Source of the DNA: Salegentibacter salegens
GTDB taxonomy: Bacteria > Bacteroidota > Bacteroidia > Flavobacteriales > Flavobacteriaceae
NCBI RefSeq assembly: GCF_900142975.1
Contig: NZ_LT670848.1
Span: forward strand, 2,728,001-2,792,000
Reading direction: 5' to 3'
Length of the DNA stretch: 64,000 bases
The notes under the pieces are model-generated. The model was not told the origin of the DNA. It did not search any database and saw only the letters and a program-made list of their open reading frames with translations. Positions 53,879-61,356 of the stretch are shown piece by piece. Numbering within the stretch: the stretch's first letter is position 1; each line of letters begins with the position of its first letter. The translations under genes and the position numbers were made by a program.

Positions 53879-54955
53879 ATGTCCAATAATAAAGATTTTA
53901 TCTACGGAAGGGGTGCGCAGTTAAATGTGTCTAATCGCTTTGATGCGCACAATCACGAATTTCGCAATGACTTTCTAAATCACTGTGCGAATGAAGGTGA
54001 CGAGGTGCAAAACTCGAAAACAGTTTTAATAGACACTTTTCCAAAAACGATTGTAAATAAAGTCAACAGTCCAGATGTAGGGATGGGATTTTCGCTAAAT
54101 CCTTATCAGGGCTGTGAACACGGTTGTATTTACTGTTATGCTCGGAATTCGCATGAATATTGGGGTTATAGTGCGGGACTTGATTTTGAGCAGAAAATTC
54201 TCGTAAAAAGAAATGCAGTTGAACTGCTGGAAAAGAAAATCAGTAGTAAAAAATGGGAAGCTATGCCAATTGTGCTATCGGGAAACACCGATTGCTATCA
54301 GCCTGTCGAGAAAAAATTAAAAATTACGCGACAGTTGCTCCAAACTTTTTTAAAGTATAAACATCCGGTTGGTATTATCACCAAAAATGCACTTGTTCAA
54401 CGGGATATAGATATTTTAAAAGACCTGGCAGTAGATAATTTGGTAAACGTTAGCTTATCGGTCACTTCTCTTGAAGAAGAAACCCGAAGAATTCTTGAAC
54501 CCAGAACGGCCAGTATTAAAAAACGACTGGAAACTATAGAAAAGCTTTCTGTAGCTGGAATTCCGGTGAGTGTCATGATGGCGCCTATAATCCCGTCTAT
54601 AAATTCCCACGAAATTATGCCGCTGGTTAAAGCAGTAGCTGAAAGGGGCGCCCTGGGCGTAGGCTATACCATTGTTAGGTTAAACGGAGCTATTGGGGGA
54701 ATTTTTACCGACTGGATTAAGAAAGCGATGCCAGATAGGGCCGATAAAGTTTTGCATCAAATAGAAAGCGTTCACGGCGGAAGTTTAAACGATAGTAGGT
54801 TTGGTACAAGAATGAAAGGCGAAGGCGAATTTGCAAGCCAGGTTGCGCAGCAGTTTAAAATTGCTAAAGCAAAGTATCTAAAGAGAAGGGAAAGACCAGT
54901 TTTAAACTGCGATCTCCACGAACAATTCAAAGACGGACAAATGAAGTTATTTTAA
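53879..54955 (+). CDS. PA0069 family radical SAM protein
   Basis: A 358-residue radical SAM enzyme. The cluster motif CEHGCIYC (Cys79, Cys83, Cys86) is followed by YARNSHEYWGYSAGLDFE, typical of the PA0069/SplB-like group. The N-terminal GRGAQLN and the C-terminal region fit the same family. These proteins resemble spore photoproduct lyase, and a DNA-repair role is often suggested but not shown. It is followed by a repeat and then the broken fpg gene. Confidence 0.88.
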   Translation: MSNNKDFIYGRGAQLNVSNRFDAHNHEFRNDFLNHCANEGDEVQNSKTVLIDTFPKTIVNKVNSPDVGMGFSLNPYQGCEHGCIYCYARNSHEYWGYSAGLDFEQKILVKRNAVELLEKKISSKKWEAMPIVLSGNTDCYQPVEKKLKITRQLLQTFLKYKHPVGIITKNALVQRDIDILKDLAVDNLVNVSLSVTSLEEETRRILEPRTASIKKRLETIEKLSVAGIPVSVMMAPIIPSINSHEIMPLVKAVAERGALGVGYTIVRLNGAIGGIFTDWIKKAMPDRADKVLHQIESVHGGSLNDSRFGTRMKGEGEFASQVAQQFKIAKAKYLKRRERPVLNCDLHEQFKDGQMKLF

Positions 54956-54963
54956 AAGACTGC

Positions 54964-55020
54964 CGTCATTCTGAATTCGGTTCAGACTTTATCCCGAATT
55001 TTCTTAGGGAATCTCACATG
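54964..55020. repeat. Intergenic repeat (GTCATTCTGAATTCGGTTCAG family)
   Basis: CGTCATTCTGAATTCGGTTC and the following GGGAATCTCACATG match the wording of a widespread flavobacterial intergenic repeat. It is related to the GTCATCCTGAG pieces at 12481 and near 13720. It is non-coding. Confidence 0.5.
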
Positions 55021-55861
55021 AAAAGAAGCTACCTTCAACCTTTAGCCCATTTGATTTTAAATTTTATGATGAATTTATAAGCTTAAAGCTGAAATCATTA
55101 ATATTTTAGAGACAAGAGAAGAACTGATGATCCAGAACTCATAACCGAAAACCGAAATATGCCTGAATTGCCAGAAGTTGCTTACCAGAAAAAATATGCC
55201 GATGCTACTATTCTGCATAAAAAGATCGTAAAAATAGAAACCGGCGATAAAAAAATATACCAATCGGCTAAAAGTATATTTGAAGAAACGCTGAAAGACA
55301 ATCAATTTACCGGCAGTGAGCGTTTGGGAAAATATTTGTTTCTGAAGTTAGAAAAGCAAGGGGTTTTGGTTGTGCATTTTGGAATGACAGGGAAACTGGA
55401 ATATTACCAACACGAAGAAACACCTAAATATGCGCAGCTTACGCTTACTTTCGAAGACCATTCCCGGGTTTCCTTTACCTGTCCGCGTAAATTTGGAAAA
55501 CTTTATTTAACCAAAAGTTTAGCTGAGTTTCAAAAAGAGAATAATTTGGGAGTTGATGCTCTTGCGCTAAAAGAGGAGGAATTTTTTAAAATATTAAAAA
55601 CTAGAACGGGAACGATTAAGGCTTTGCTGATGAACCAAAAACTCATCGCCGGAATTGGGAATTTATATGCCGATGAAATATTATTTCAGGTTAAAATTCA
55701 TCCAACTACAAAAGTAGATCAACTTTCAGAAAAAGAAAAAACAGAAATTTTTAAAGAGATCGAAGAAGTTCTGGAAGTAGTAAAAGAAGCCCGCATAGAG
55801 GGAAGTAAACTTCCGAAGTCTTATCTAACTTCGGTGCGTAAAAAATATGCAGATTGTCCCA

Positions 55862-55869
55862 AGAATAAT
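55862..55869. repeat. Target-site duplication of IS copy 1 (left)
   Basis: AGAATAAT here is repeated at 57233-57240 on the other side of the element. Confidence 0.9.
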
Positions 55870-55895
55870 GGGAGTGTTAGCTCAACTCTGTCTGC

Positions 55896-55927
55896 TTCTT
55901 CTCCCGGGGGTACCCCCGGGAGAAGAA
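55896..55927. repeat. 32-bp perfect palindrome in IS copy 1
   Basis: Two 16-base arms meet at 55911/55912 with no spacer. The core is CCCGGGGGTACCCCCGGG, and the arms start with TTCTTCT. It lies 4 bases past the transposase stop codon, between the gene and the left inverted repeat. On either strand it can form a very stable hairpin. Confidence 0.9.
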
Positions 55928-55931
55928 AATT

Positions 55932-57170
55932 TTAGTTTTTCGTTTCATTGGTGGCTAAGTCCAACTCTAGCCGACCTTCAAATTTAATAGCTAATTGTTG
56001 AACTACCAAACCCCAGTTCTGCAGTGGGGCGTTCCATTTCTTTTCAATTCTTCTGGTAGCTAGGTAAACCAGCTTCAATAGTGCCATATCATTGGTAAAA
56101 GCGCCTTTGGTCTTGGTTACTTTTCTTACCTGCCGGTGAAAAGCCTCTACGGCATTTGTGGTGTATATGAGTTTTCTAATGGGTGCGGTATATTCAAAAT
56201 AAGCACTCAATCGGTCCCAGTTATCATTCCAGGAACGGATCACTATGGGATATCTTTTGCCCCATTTTTCTTCCAGATCCAGTAAAGCCGATTCAGCCTG
56301 GTCTTTGGTGTCAGCCTTGTACACCAGTTTAAGGTCTTTCATAAAATCTTTTTGATCCTTACTGGCCACATACTTCATACTATTGCGGATCTGGTGGACA
56401 ATACATAGCTGAATATCAGTCTTGGGATAAACAGAATGAATGGCTTCACTAAAGCCCGTAAGATTATCCGTACAGGCAATCAGAATATCTTTTAAGCCAC
56501 GGTTGTTTAATTGGGTCAGCACCTGAAGCCAAAAATTGGCCCCTTCACTTTCCGAGATATACATACCCAGCACTTCCTTTCTTCCAGCTTTATTTATTCC
56601 TAAAATATTATACAAGGCCTTGTGCTTTACTTTGCCTTCTTCGCGTACCTTGAAGTGCATCGCGTCGAGCCATAGGATGCAATATACCGGCTCCAAGGGG
56701 CGATCCTGCCATTCCTTAACCTTGGGAATCACCCGGTCCGTAATATCACTTAGAACGTGTGTGGATATCTTGGAATCATACATTTCCTCTATATGAGCTG
56801 AGATATCCCGCAGGCTATTGCCCATCCCGTACATGCCTATAATCTGCTTTTCTAAATTATCGGCCAGGATACGCTGGCGTTTCGCTACGATCTCCGGCTC
56901 AAAGGTACTGTTACGATCCTGGGGCGTGTTAATGGTGACGTCCCCTTGGCTGCTCTTTAGGGTCTTTTTGCCTTTGCCATTACGCTTATTACCTGCTTTT
57001 GAGCCTTTTTCTTCATCGGAAAGGTGCGAAGACATTTCTGCTTCCAGGGCCTCTTCCATAAACTCCCTAAGCATTGGAGCAAAAGCGCCGTTTTTGCCGG
57101 TTAGGGATTCTCCTGATAAAAATTGTTTTAATGCTTTTTCCTTTAATTCCTTAATCTCTTCTTGTGTCAT
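55932..57170 (-). CDS. IS256 family transposase (copy 1)
   Basis: A 412-residue mutator-type transposase with a DDE RNase H-like core: the first Asp in CILWLDAMHFKVRE, the second in ILIACTDNLTGFSEAI, and the Glu in YTTNAVEAFHRQVRK. LCIVHQIRNSMKYV is the typical C/D(2)H region. The full length is open and matches copy 2 residue for residue, so it is probably active. The gene has 62 bases of flank to the right end of the element. Confidence 0.97.
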   Translation of the reverse strand: MTQEEIKELKEKALKQFLSGESLTGKNGAFAPMLREFMEEALEAEMSSHLSDEEKGSKAGNKRNGKGKKTLKSSQGDVTINTPQDRNSTFEPEIVAKRQRILADNLEKQIIGMYGMGNSLRDISAHIEEMYDSKISTHVLSDITDRVIPKVKEWQDRPLEPVYCILWLDAMHFKVREEGKVKHKALYNILGINKAGRKEVLGMYISESEGANFWLQVLTQLNNRGLKDILIACTDNLTGFSEAIHSVYPKTDIQLCIVHQIRNSMKYVASKDQKDFMKDLKLVYKADTKDQAESALLDLEEKWGKRYPIVIRSWNDNWDRLSAYFEYTAPIRKLIYTTNAVEAFHRQVRKVTKTKGAFTNDMALLKLVYLATRRIEKKWNAPLQNWGLVVQQLAIKFEGRLELDLATNETKN

Positions 57171-57232
57171 AATCTAGTCTAAAAATTTTAATTTAATTTT
57201 CAAAGTCTAGACAGACTTGAGATTACACCCTC

Positions 57233-57312
57233 AGAATAATGGCAAAATTGAACAAATTAAGGTTTCTGGGAGAACTACTTATTTTTGCCCTACTTGCCAA
57301 AAGGAGAAATAA
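57233..57312 (+). pseudogene. 3' remnant of the fpg-like gene
   Basis: In frame with the broken gene, after the duplicated AGAATAAT, this encodes NNGKIEQIKV, then SGRTTYFCPTCQKEK and a TAA stop. This is the C-terminal zinc finger of Fpg/Nei glycosylases. It has no start codon and is cut off by IS copy 1. Confidence 0.88.
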
Positions 57313-57396
57313 GTCTTGCATTTAACTTTCCTAAAAGATTTATTTGGTATGTTTAGCATAGTGTTACAAAAATAGCTTTCTGGCTACTCACTATTT

Positions 57397-59085
57397 ATGA
57401 GATATTACCTTTTGCTTTTTTTTACGGTCACATTTGTGTTTTCTTCATTTTCACAAACCGAAGAGAGGCTATCTCAATTACCTTTTGATGCTATTAGAGA
57501 CTCCATTAATAAATATAAATTTTCTGAGAGGTCGAAAGCAATCGACGCTGCTGAAGCATATATTTTAAGAGGAAAGAGGGAGAAGGACAAAACCGAAGAA
57601 TGGTTAGGGATGGAATCTATTGCTCTAATTTATGTTAGGTTCCGGATGTATAAGGAAGCCAATGAGCATGCTGAAAAAACCTTAGAATTTGCCAAAAATA
57701 ACAACCTTCCAAAGCTGGAGATGAGGTCGCTTTCTTTACTTGGAGACTTGCAACAAGCTGTAACTACAGTTGATAAGCAACTTTTCTATTATAATAAATT
57801 ATTACAACTTGCCGAAGCCCATAATGATGAGGCATATAGAGAAACTGCACTTAATAAAATAGCTGCTGTTCAAGATTTAAGTGGCAATACAGGAAAAGCT
57901 ATAGACACTTACAAAAAGTCATTAGTACACTACCAAAACAAACCTCTTGATTCTAATTTTAATCAAATAGAAAAGAATAGCAGTATTGTTTCAATATATA
58001 ACAGTTTGGCTATTTCGCACTTAAAATTAAAACAACTGGACTCTGCAAAATTATATAGTGCTTACATTAAGAAATTTAAAGAAAAAGAACTGGATACTTG
58101 CTATGCAGTTTATAGAGATACTATAAATGCTGAGATAGCATACGAAGAAAAAAGGTTTAAAGACGCTCGACAAAACTATGAAAAAGCATACGCTGTTTGT
58201 CCCAGCGAATATGATTTAATGCAACTAAACAAAGCGTATGCTTTGGGTAAAATAGAAGTTGGCGCAAAAAACTATCACGAGGCTATTAGAATATTACAGA
58301 AAGGTCTGGACGATTATCGGGTAACTGCCGTAGAAGAAGGCTTTATGCAGGATTATTACGAAAAGTTAGCAGAAGCTTATAAATACACGGGCAATTTTGA
58401 AAGAGCAAGTTATTATTTTGAAAAATACCTTAGCACGCAAGCTGAATTTAACAAACTTAAAGAAGACGCCAGGGAAAGCTTTATTAAAAAAGAAAGAGCC
58501 ACATTTAAAAAAGATTTTGATGCTTTGGTTTCTGAAAAAGAAGAAAATCAATCAAACCTAAACTATTTATTATTGGGAGGTTCTATTATTATTTTAGGGC
58601 TCCTCTTTCTATTGCTGAAATTTTACCGAAATAAGAAAGCAGACGAATTAAAATTTGAAACATTACTGGCAAAAATTGAGGCAGCCCAATCTCCTGGAGG
58701 TATTATTGATACCAAAGACGAAGAGCTGGAAGAAAAAAATATTTCCGAAGTGCCGGAAGAAACAAAGCAACAAATACTTGAGGGTCTCAAAAAACTAGAA
58801 GAAAAGGAATATTTTTTAAGACAAGATTGTAATTCTTATAATGTAGCCAGGAAAATTGGAACCAACACCTCTTACCTTTCTAAAGTGATCAATAACCATT
58901 ATGGAAAGAATTTTAATACTTACATTAACGACCTTCGTATAAATTATGCGATTACAAGGTTAAAGAACGATGCGATTTTTAGATCGTATTCTATTCAATC
59001 CATCGCAGAGGAGGTGGGTTATAAATCGGCAGATTCTTTCACTAAATATTTCAAAAAAGACACGGGTCTTAACCCTTCTTTTTAG
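57397..59085 (+). CDS. Membrane-anchored TPR-AraC one-component regulator, 3' end altered by IS
   Basis: A 562-residue protein. A signal peptide (MRYYLLLFFTVTFVFSSFSQ), periplasmic TPR-like repeats (about 60-370), one membrane helix (about 392-412, YLLLGGSIIILGLLFLLLKF) and a cytoplasmic AraC-type helix-turn-helix (about 470-562, SIQSIAEEVGYKSADSFTKYFKKDTGLNPSF, partly). The stop TAG is formed by TA of the gene and the first G of IS copy 2. The native end (YIKEIKNIT) lies at 60454-60483, so nine residues are lost and the fold is probably kept. It lies between the two IS copies. Confidence 0.85.
   Translation: MRYYLLLFFTVTFVFSSFSQTEERLSQLPFDAIRDSINKYKFSERSKAIDAAEAYILRGKREKDKTEEWLGMESIALIYVRFRMYKEANEHAEKTLEFAKNNNLPKLEMRSLSLLGDLQQAVTTVDKQLFYYNKLLQLAEAHNDEAYRETALNKIAAVQDLSGNTGKAIDTYKKSLVHYQNKPLDSNFNQIEKNSSIVSIYNSLAISHLKLKQLDSAKLYSAYIKKFKEKELDTCYAVYRDTINAEIAYEEKRFKDARQNYEKAYAVCPSEYDLMQLNKAYALGKIEVGAKNYHEAIRILQKGLDDYRVTAVEEGFMQDYYEKLAEAYKYTGNFERASYYFEKYLSTQAEFNKLKEDARESFIKKERATFKKDFDALVSEKEENQSNLNYLLLGGSIIILGLLFLLLKFYRNKKADELKFETLLAKIEAAQSPGGIIDTKDEELEEKNISEVPEETKQQILEGLKKLEEKEYFLRQDCNSYNVARKIGTNTSYLSKVINNHYGKNFNTYINDLRINYAITRLKNDAIFRSYSIQSIAEEVGYKSADSFTKYFKKDTGLNPSF
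59077..59084. repeat. Target-site duplication of IS copy 2 (left)
   Basis: TCTTTTTA here is repeated at 60448-60455. It differs from the duplication of copy 1, so the two insertions were separate events. Confidence 0.9.
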
Positions 59086-59110
59086 GGAGTGTTAGCTCAA
59101 CTCTGTCTGC

Positions 59111-59142
59111 TTCTTCTCCCGGGGGTACCCCCGGGAGAAGAA
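59111..59142. repeat. 32-bp perfect palindrome in IS copy 2
   Basis: The same palindrome as in copy 1, at the same offset from the left end (26 bases in) and 4 bases past the transposase stop. Confidence 0.9.
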
Positions 59143-59146
59143 AATT

Positions 59147-60385
59147 TTAGTTTTTCGTTTCATTGGTGGCTAAGTCCAACTCTAGCCGACCTTCAAATTT
59201 AATAGCTAATTGTTGAACTACCAAACCCCAGTTCTGCAGTGGGGCGTTCCATTTCTTTTCAATTCTTCTGGTAGCTAGGTAAACCAGCTTCAATAGTGCC
59301 ATATCATTGGTAAAAGCGCCTTTGGTCTTGGTTACTTTTCTTACCTGCCGGTGAAAAGCCTCTACGGCATTTGTGGTGTATATGAGTTTTCTAATGGGTG
59401 CGGTATATTCAAAATAAGCACTCAATCGGTCCCAGTTATCATTCCAGGAACGGATCACTATGGGATATCTTTTGCCCCATTTTTCTTCCAGATCCAGTAA
59501 AGCCGATTCAGCCTGGTCTTTGGTGTCAGCCTTGTACACCAGTTTAAGGTCTTTCATAAAATCTTTTTGATCCTTACTGGCCACATACTTCATACTATTG
59601 CGGATCTGGTGGACAATACATAGCTGAATATCAGTCTTGGGATAAACAGAATGAATGGCTTCACTAAAGCCCGTAAGATTATCCGTACAGGCAATCAGAA
59701 TATCTTTTAAGCCACGGTTGTTTAATTGGGTCAGCACCTGAAGCCAAAAATTGGCCCCTTCACTTTCCGAGATATACATACCCAGCACTTCCTTTCTTCC
59801 AGCTTTATTTATTCCTAAAATATTATACAAGGCCTTGTGCTTTACTTTGCCTTCTTCGCGTACCTTGAAGTGCATCGCGTCGAGCCATAGGATGCAATAT
59901 ACCGGCTCCAAGGGGCGATCCTGCCATTCCTTAACCTTGGGAATCACCCGGTCCGTAATATCACTTAGAACGTGTGTGGATATCTTGGAATCATACATTT
60001 CCTCTATATGAGCTGAGATATCCCGCAGGCTATTGCCCATCCCGTACATGCCTATAATCTGCTTTTCTAAATTATCGGCCAGGATACGCTGGCGTTTCGC
60101 TACGATCTCCGGCTCAAAGGTACTGTTACGATCCTGGGGCGTGTTAATGGTGACGTCCCCTTGGCTGCTCTTTAGGGTCTTTTTGCCTTTGCCATTACGC
60201 TTATTACCTGCTTTTGAGCCTTTTTCTTCATCGGAAAGGTGCGAAGACATTTCTGCTTCCAGGGCCTCTTCCATAAACTCCCTAAGCATTGGAGCAAAAG
60301 CGCCGTTTTTGCCGGTTAGGGATTCTCCTGATAAAAATTGTTTTAATGCTTTTTCCTTTAATTCCTTAATCTCTTCTTGTGTCAT
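59147..60385 (-). CDS. IS256 family transposase (copy 2)
   Basis: Identical in sequence to the transposase of copy 1: 412 residues with a complete DDE core. Perfect identity between the copies points to recent transposition. It is the only gene in the element. Confidence 0.97.
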   Translation of the reverse strand: MTQEEIKELKEKALKQFLSGESLTGKNGAFAPMLREFMEEALEAEMSSHLSDEEKGSKAGNKRNGKGKKTLKSSQGDVTINTPQDRNSTFEPEIVAKRQRILADNLEKQIIGMYGMGNSLRDISAHIEEMYDSKISTHVLSDITDRVIPKVKEWQDRPLEPVYCILWLDAMHFKVREEGKVKHKALYNILGINKAGRKEVLGMYISESEGANFWLQVLTQLNNRGLKDILIACTDNLTGFSEAIHSVYPKTDIQLCIVHQIRNSMKYVASKDQKDFMKDLKLVYKADTKDQAESALLDLEEKWGKRYPIVIRSWNDNWDRLSAYFEYTAPIRKLIYTTNAVEAFHRQVRKVTKTKGAFTNDMALLKLVYLATRRIEKKWNAPLQNWGLVVQQLAIKFEGRLELDLATNETKN

Positions 60386-60447
60386 AATCTAGTCTAAAAA
60401 TTTTAATTTAATTTTCAAAGTCTAGACAGACTTGAGATTACACCCTC

Positions 60448-60483
60448 TCTTTTTACATTAAGGAAATTAAGAATATCACTTAA
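60448..60483 (+). pseudogene. 3' remnant of the TPR-AraC regulator gene
   Basis: After the duplicated TCTTTTTA the original frame continues as SFYIKEIKNIT and a TAA stop. This is the natural C-terminus that IS copy 2 displaced. The 211 bases that follow, up to 60694, show no gene. They hold only AT-rich sequence and a weak TAATTTTT -7-like box near 60587. Confidence 0.85.
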
Positions 60484-60694
60484 AATACCCGTTCGCACCC
60501 TAAATTTATAAATATAGGTTTAGCATAATTTCTACTTTTTAAAGTAATCTATTTTATTTTTAATCCTTTTGTTTACAGTGTTTAACGTAATTTTTCATGT
60601 TCCCTAATTTTCTGAAACTGGGTTGCCTTTTCTTTTTTAATGAGTTTTTGTGTTGCAAATTTGATTTCAGAAGTTAACCACGTAAAAAAATATT

Positions 60695-61110
60695 ATGAAA
60701 ATGAAAAATGAAAAAAAGGGAAGAAAAGACTGGTCTTAAAAATAATTTTAGGGTTTATTATAGGTATTTCCTTTGGTTTTGGAATTGGCAAAATGGTAAA
60801 ATCCAATAAGAGTTTAGTGAATTCTATTGAAAGGAGTCTTCAGCAAAACTGTAATTGTGAAAGTGTAATAGTAGAAGATCGCGCCATTGGAATTCAATTT
60901 AATAAACAGGATGGTTTCAGTAATTCAAAATTAGACATCACATTAATAAATCCCTCTTATTCTTCTTCTGCAGAAAAGGAAGCAAACCGATTAAACCGTA
61001 TTCTAAAAAAAGATGTTGAAAATTATAATTCGATAGATTTTGTCACCTTTTACTTCAAATCAGATGATAGCACAGAAACCGTGAAAATCAAGGATGGAAA
61101 CATCTTGTAA
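60695..61110 (+). CDS. Small membrane-anchored protein needing a -1 frameshift
   Basis: The ATG at 60695 gives a short frame (MKMKNEKKGRKDWS, stop 60737-60739). A -1 shift on A AAA AAG (60712-60718) continues into GKKRLVLKIILGFIIGISFG and on to 61110. This gives about 138 residues: basic N-terminus, one membrane helix, and a soluble domain (about 50-138). An internal ATG at 60793 would drop the helix. Programmed shift, transcript slippage in the A run, mutation or sequencing error are all possible. I do not recognise the family. Confidence 0.55.
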
Positions 61111-61146
61111 TCTACAAACACTCAAGATAAACTAAAAACTACTACA

Positions 61147-61245
61147 ATGAATACTTCAAAAAAGCAATCAATTTTATGGCTCATTTCCTTTGCATTTATA
61201 GCCTACATATTTGTAACCCAATATATTCATTTACAAAATCATTAA
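61147..61245 (+). CDS. Possible 32-residue membrane peptide
   Basis: An ATG-started ORF encoding MNTSKKQSILWLISFAF, then IAYIFVTQYIHLQNH. The polar start and roughly 20-residue hydrophobic stretch fit a single-pass membrane peptide. It lies 36 bases after the frameshifted gene and 2 bases before a second such ORF. Translation is unproven, but the tight packing supports it. Confidence 0.45.
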   Translation: MNTSKKQSILWLISFAFIAYIFVTQYIHLQNH

Positions 61246-61247
61246 TC

Positions 61248-61346
61248 GTGAAAAATCACACTACAAAACGCATTAAACTTATAAAACTTGCTATTGGCAT
61301 CTTAATAGGTGTAACAATTTATCTAATCGTACAACTAATATTCTAA
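61248..61346 (+). CDS. Possible 32-residue membrane peptide (GTG start)
   Basis: A GTG-started ORF encoding a basic start (MKNHTTKRIKLIKLAI) and a hydrophobic segment (GILIGVTIYLIVQLIF). It begins 2 bases after the previous peptide stop and ends 10 bases before the S9 peptidase start. The order suggests one small operon. Confidence 0.45.
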   Translation: MKNHTTKRIKLIKLAIGILIGVTIYLIVQLIF

Positions 61347-61356
61347 ACCAAATAAC

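Larger units (their letters stand above)
55159..55935 (+). pseudogene. Formamidopyrimidine-DNA glycosylase-like gene broken by an IS256 element
   Basis: An Fpg/Nei-family base-excision glycosylase. Residues 1-237 are native: MPELPE N-terminus (catalytic Pro2, Glu3), Lys58, and GIGNLYADEILFQVKIHP of the helix-two-turn-helix. The IS starts exactly at codon 238, and the last 21 residues are read from IS DNA. The lost 23 residues, including the GRTTY arginine and CPTC of the zinc finger, lie intact at 57233-57312. The joined protein would be 260 residues. The first Cys pair is already imperfect (DCPKNNG). DNA binding is probably lost. Confidence 0.88.
55870..57232 (-). mobile_element. IS256-family element, copy 1 (1363 bp)
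   Basis: The ends are imperfect inverted repeats: GGGAGTGTTAGCTCAACTCT at the left against GAGGGTGTAATCTCAAGTCT at the right (reverse complement), with 19 matches over 24 bases when extended to GTCT. The element has one transposase gene on the minus strand and is flanked by an 8-bp duplication. A 32-bp perfect palindrome lies inside its left end. It sits in the fpg-like gene, and its transposase reads against that gene. Confidence 0.92.
59085..60447 (-). mobile_element. IS256-family element, copy 2 (1363 bp)
   Basis: Same length, same ends and same orientation as copy 1, with the palindrome at 59111-59142. All compared stretches are identical, and the transposases are identical throughout. 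It sits in the last codons of the TPR-AraC regulator, again with its transposase reading against the host gene. Confidence 0.92.

Noticed and set aside
55932..57177. Plus-strand ORFs of 86 and 119 codons inside the IS copies
   Set aside because: They are antisense shadows of the transposase, and they recur identically in both copies only because the DNA is the same.
55870..60447. A true composite transposon formed by the two IS copies
   Set aside because: The target duplications differ at the two copies, and the genes between and around them rebuild cleanly, so the copies inserted separately.
57349..60522. GTTTAGCATA occurring both upstream of the TPR-AraC gene and after IS copy 2, as a regulator site
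   Set aside because: Two copies of a ten-base AT-rich word are too little evidence, and neither is palindromic.
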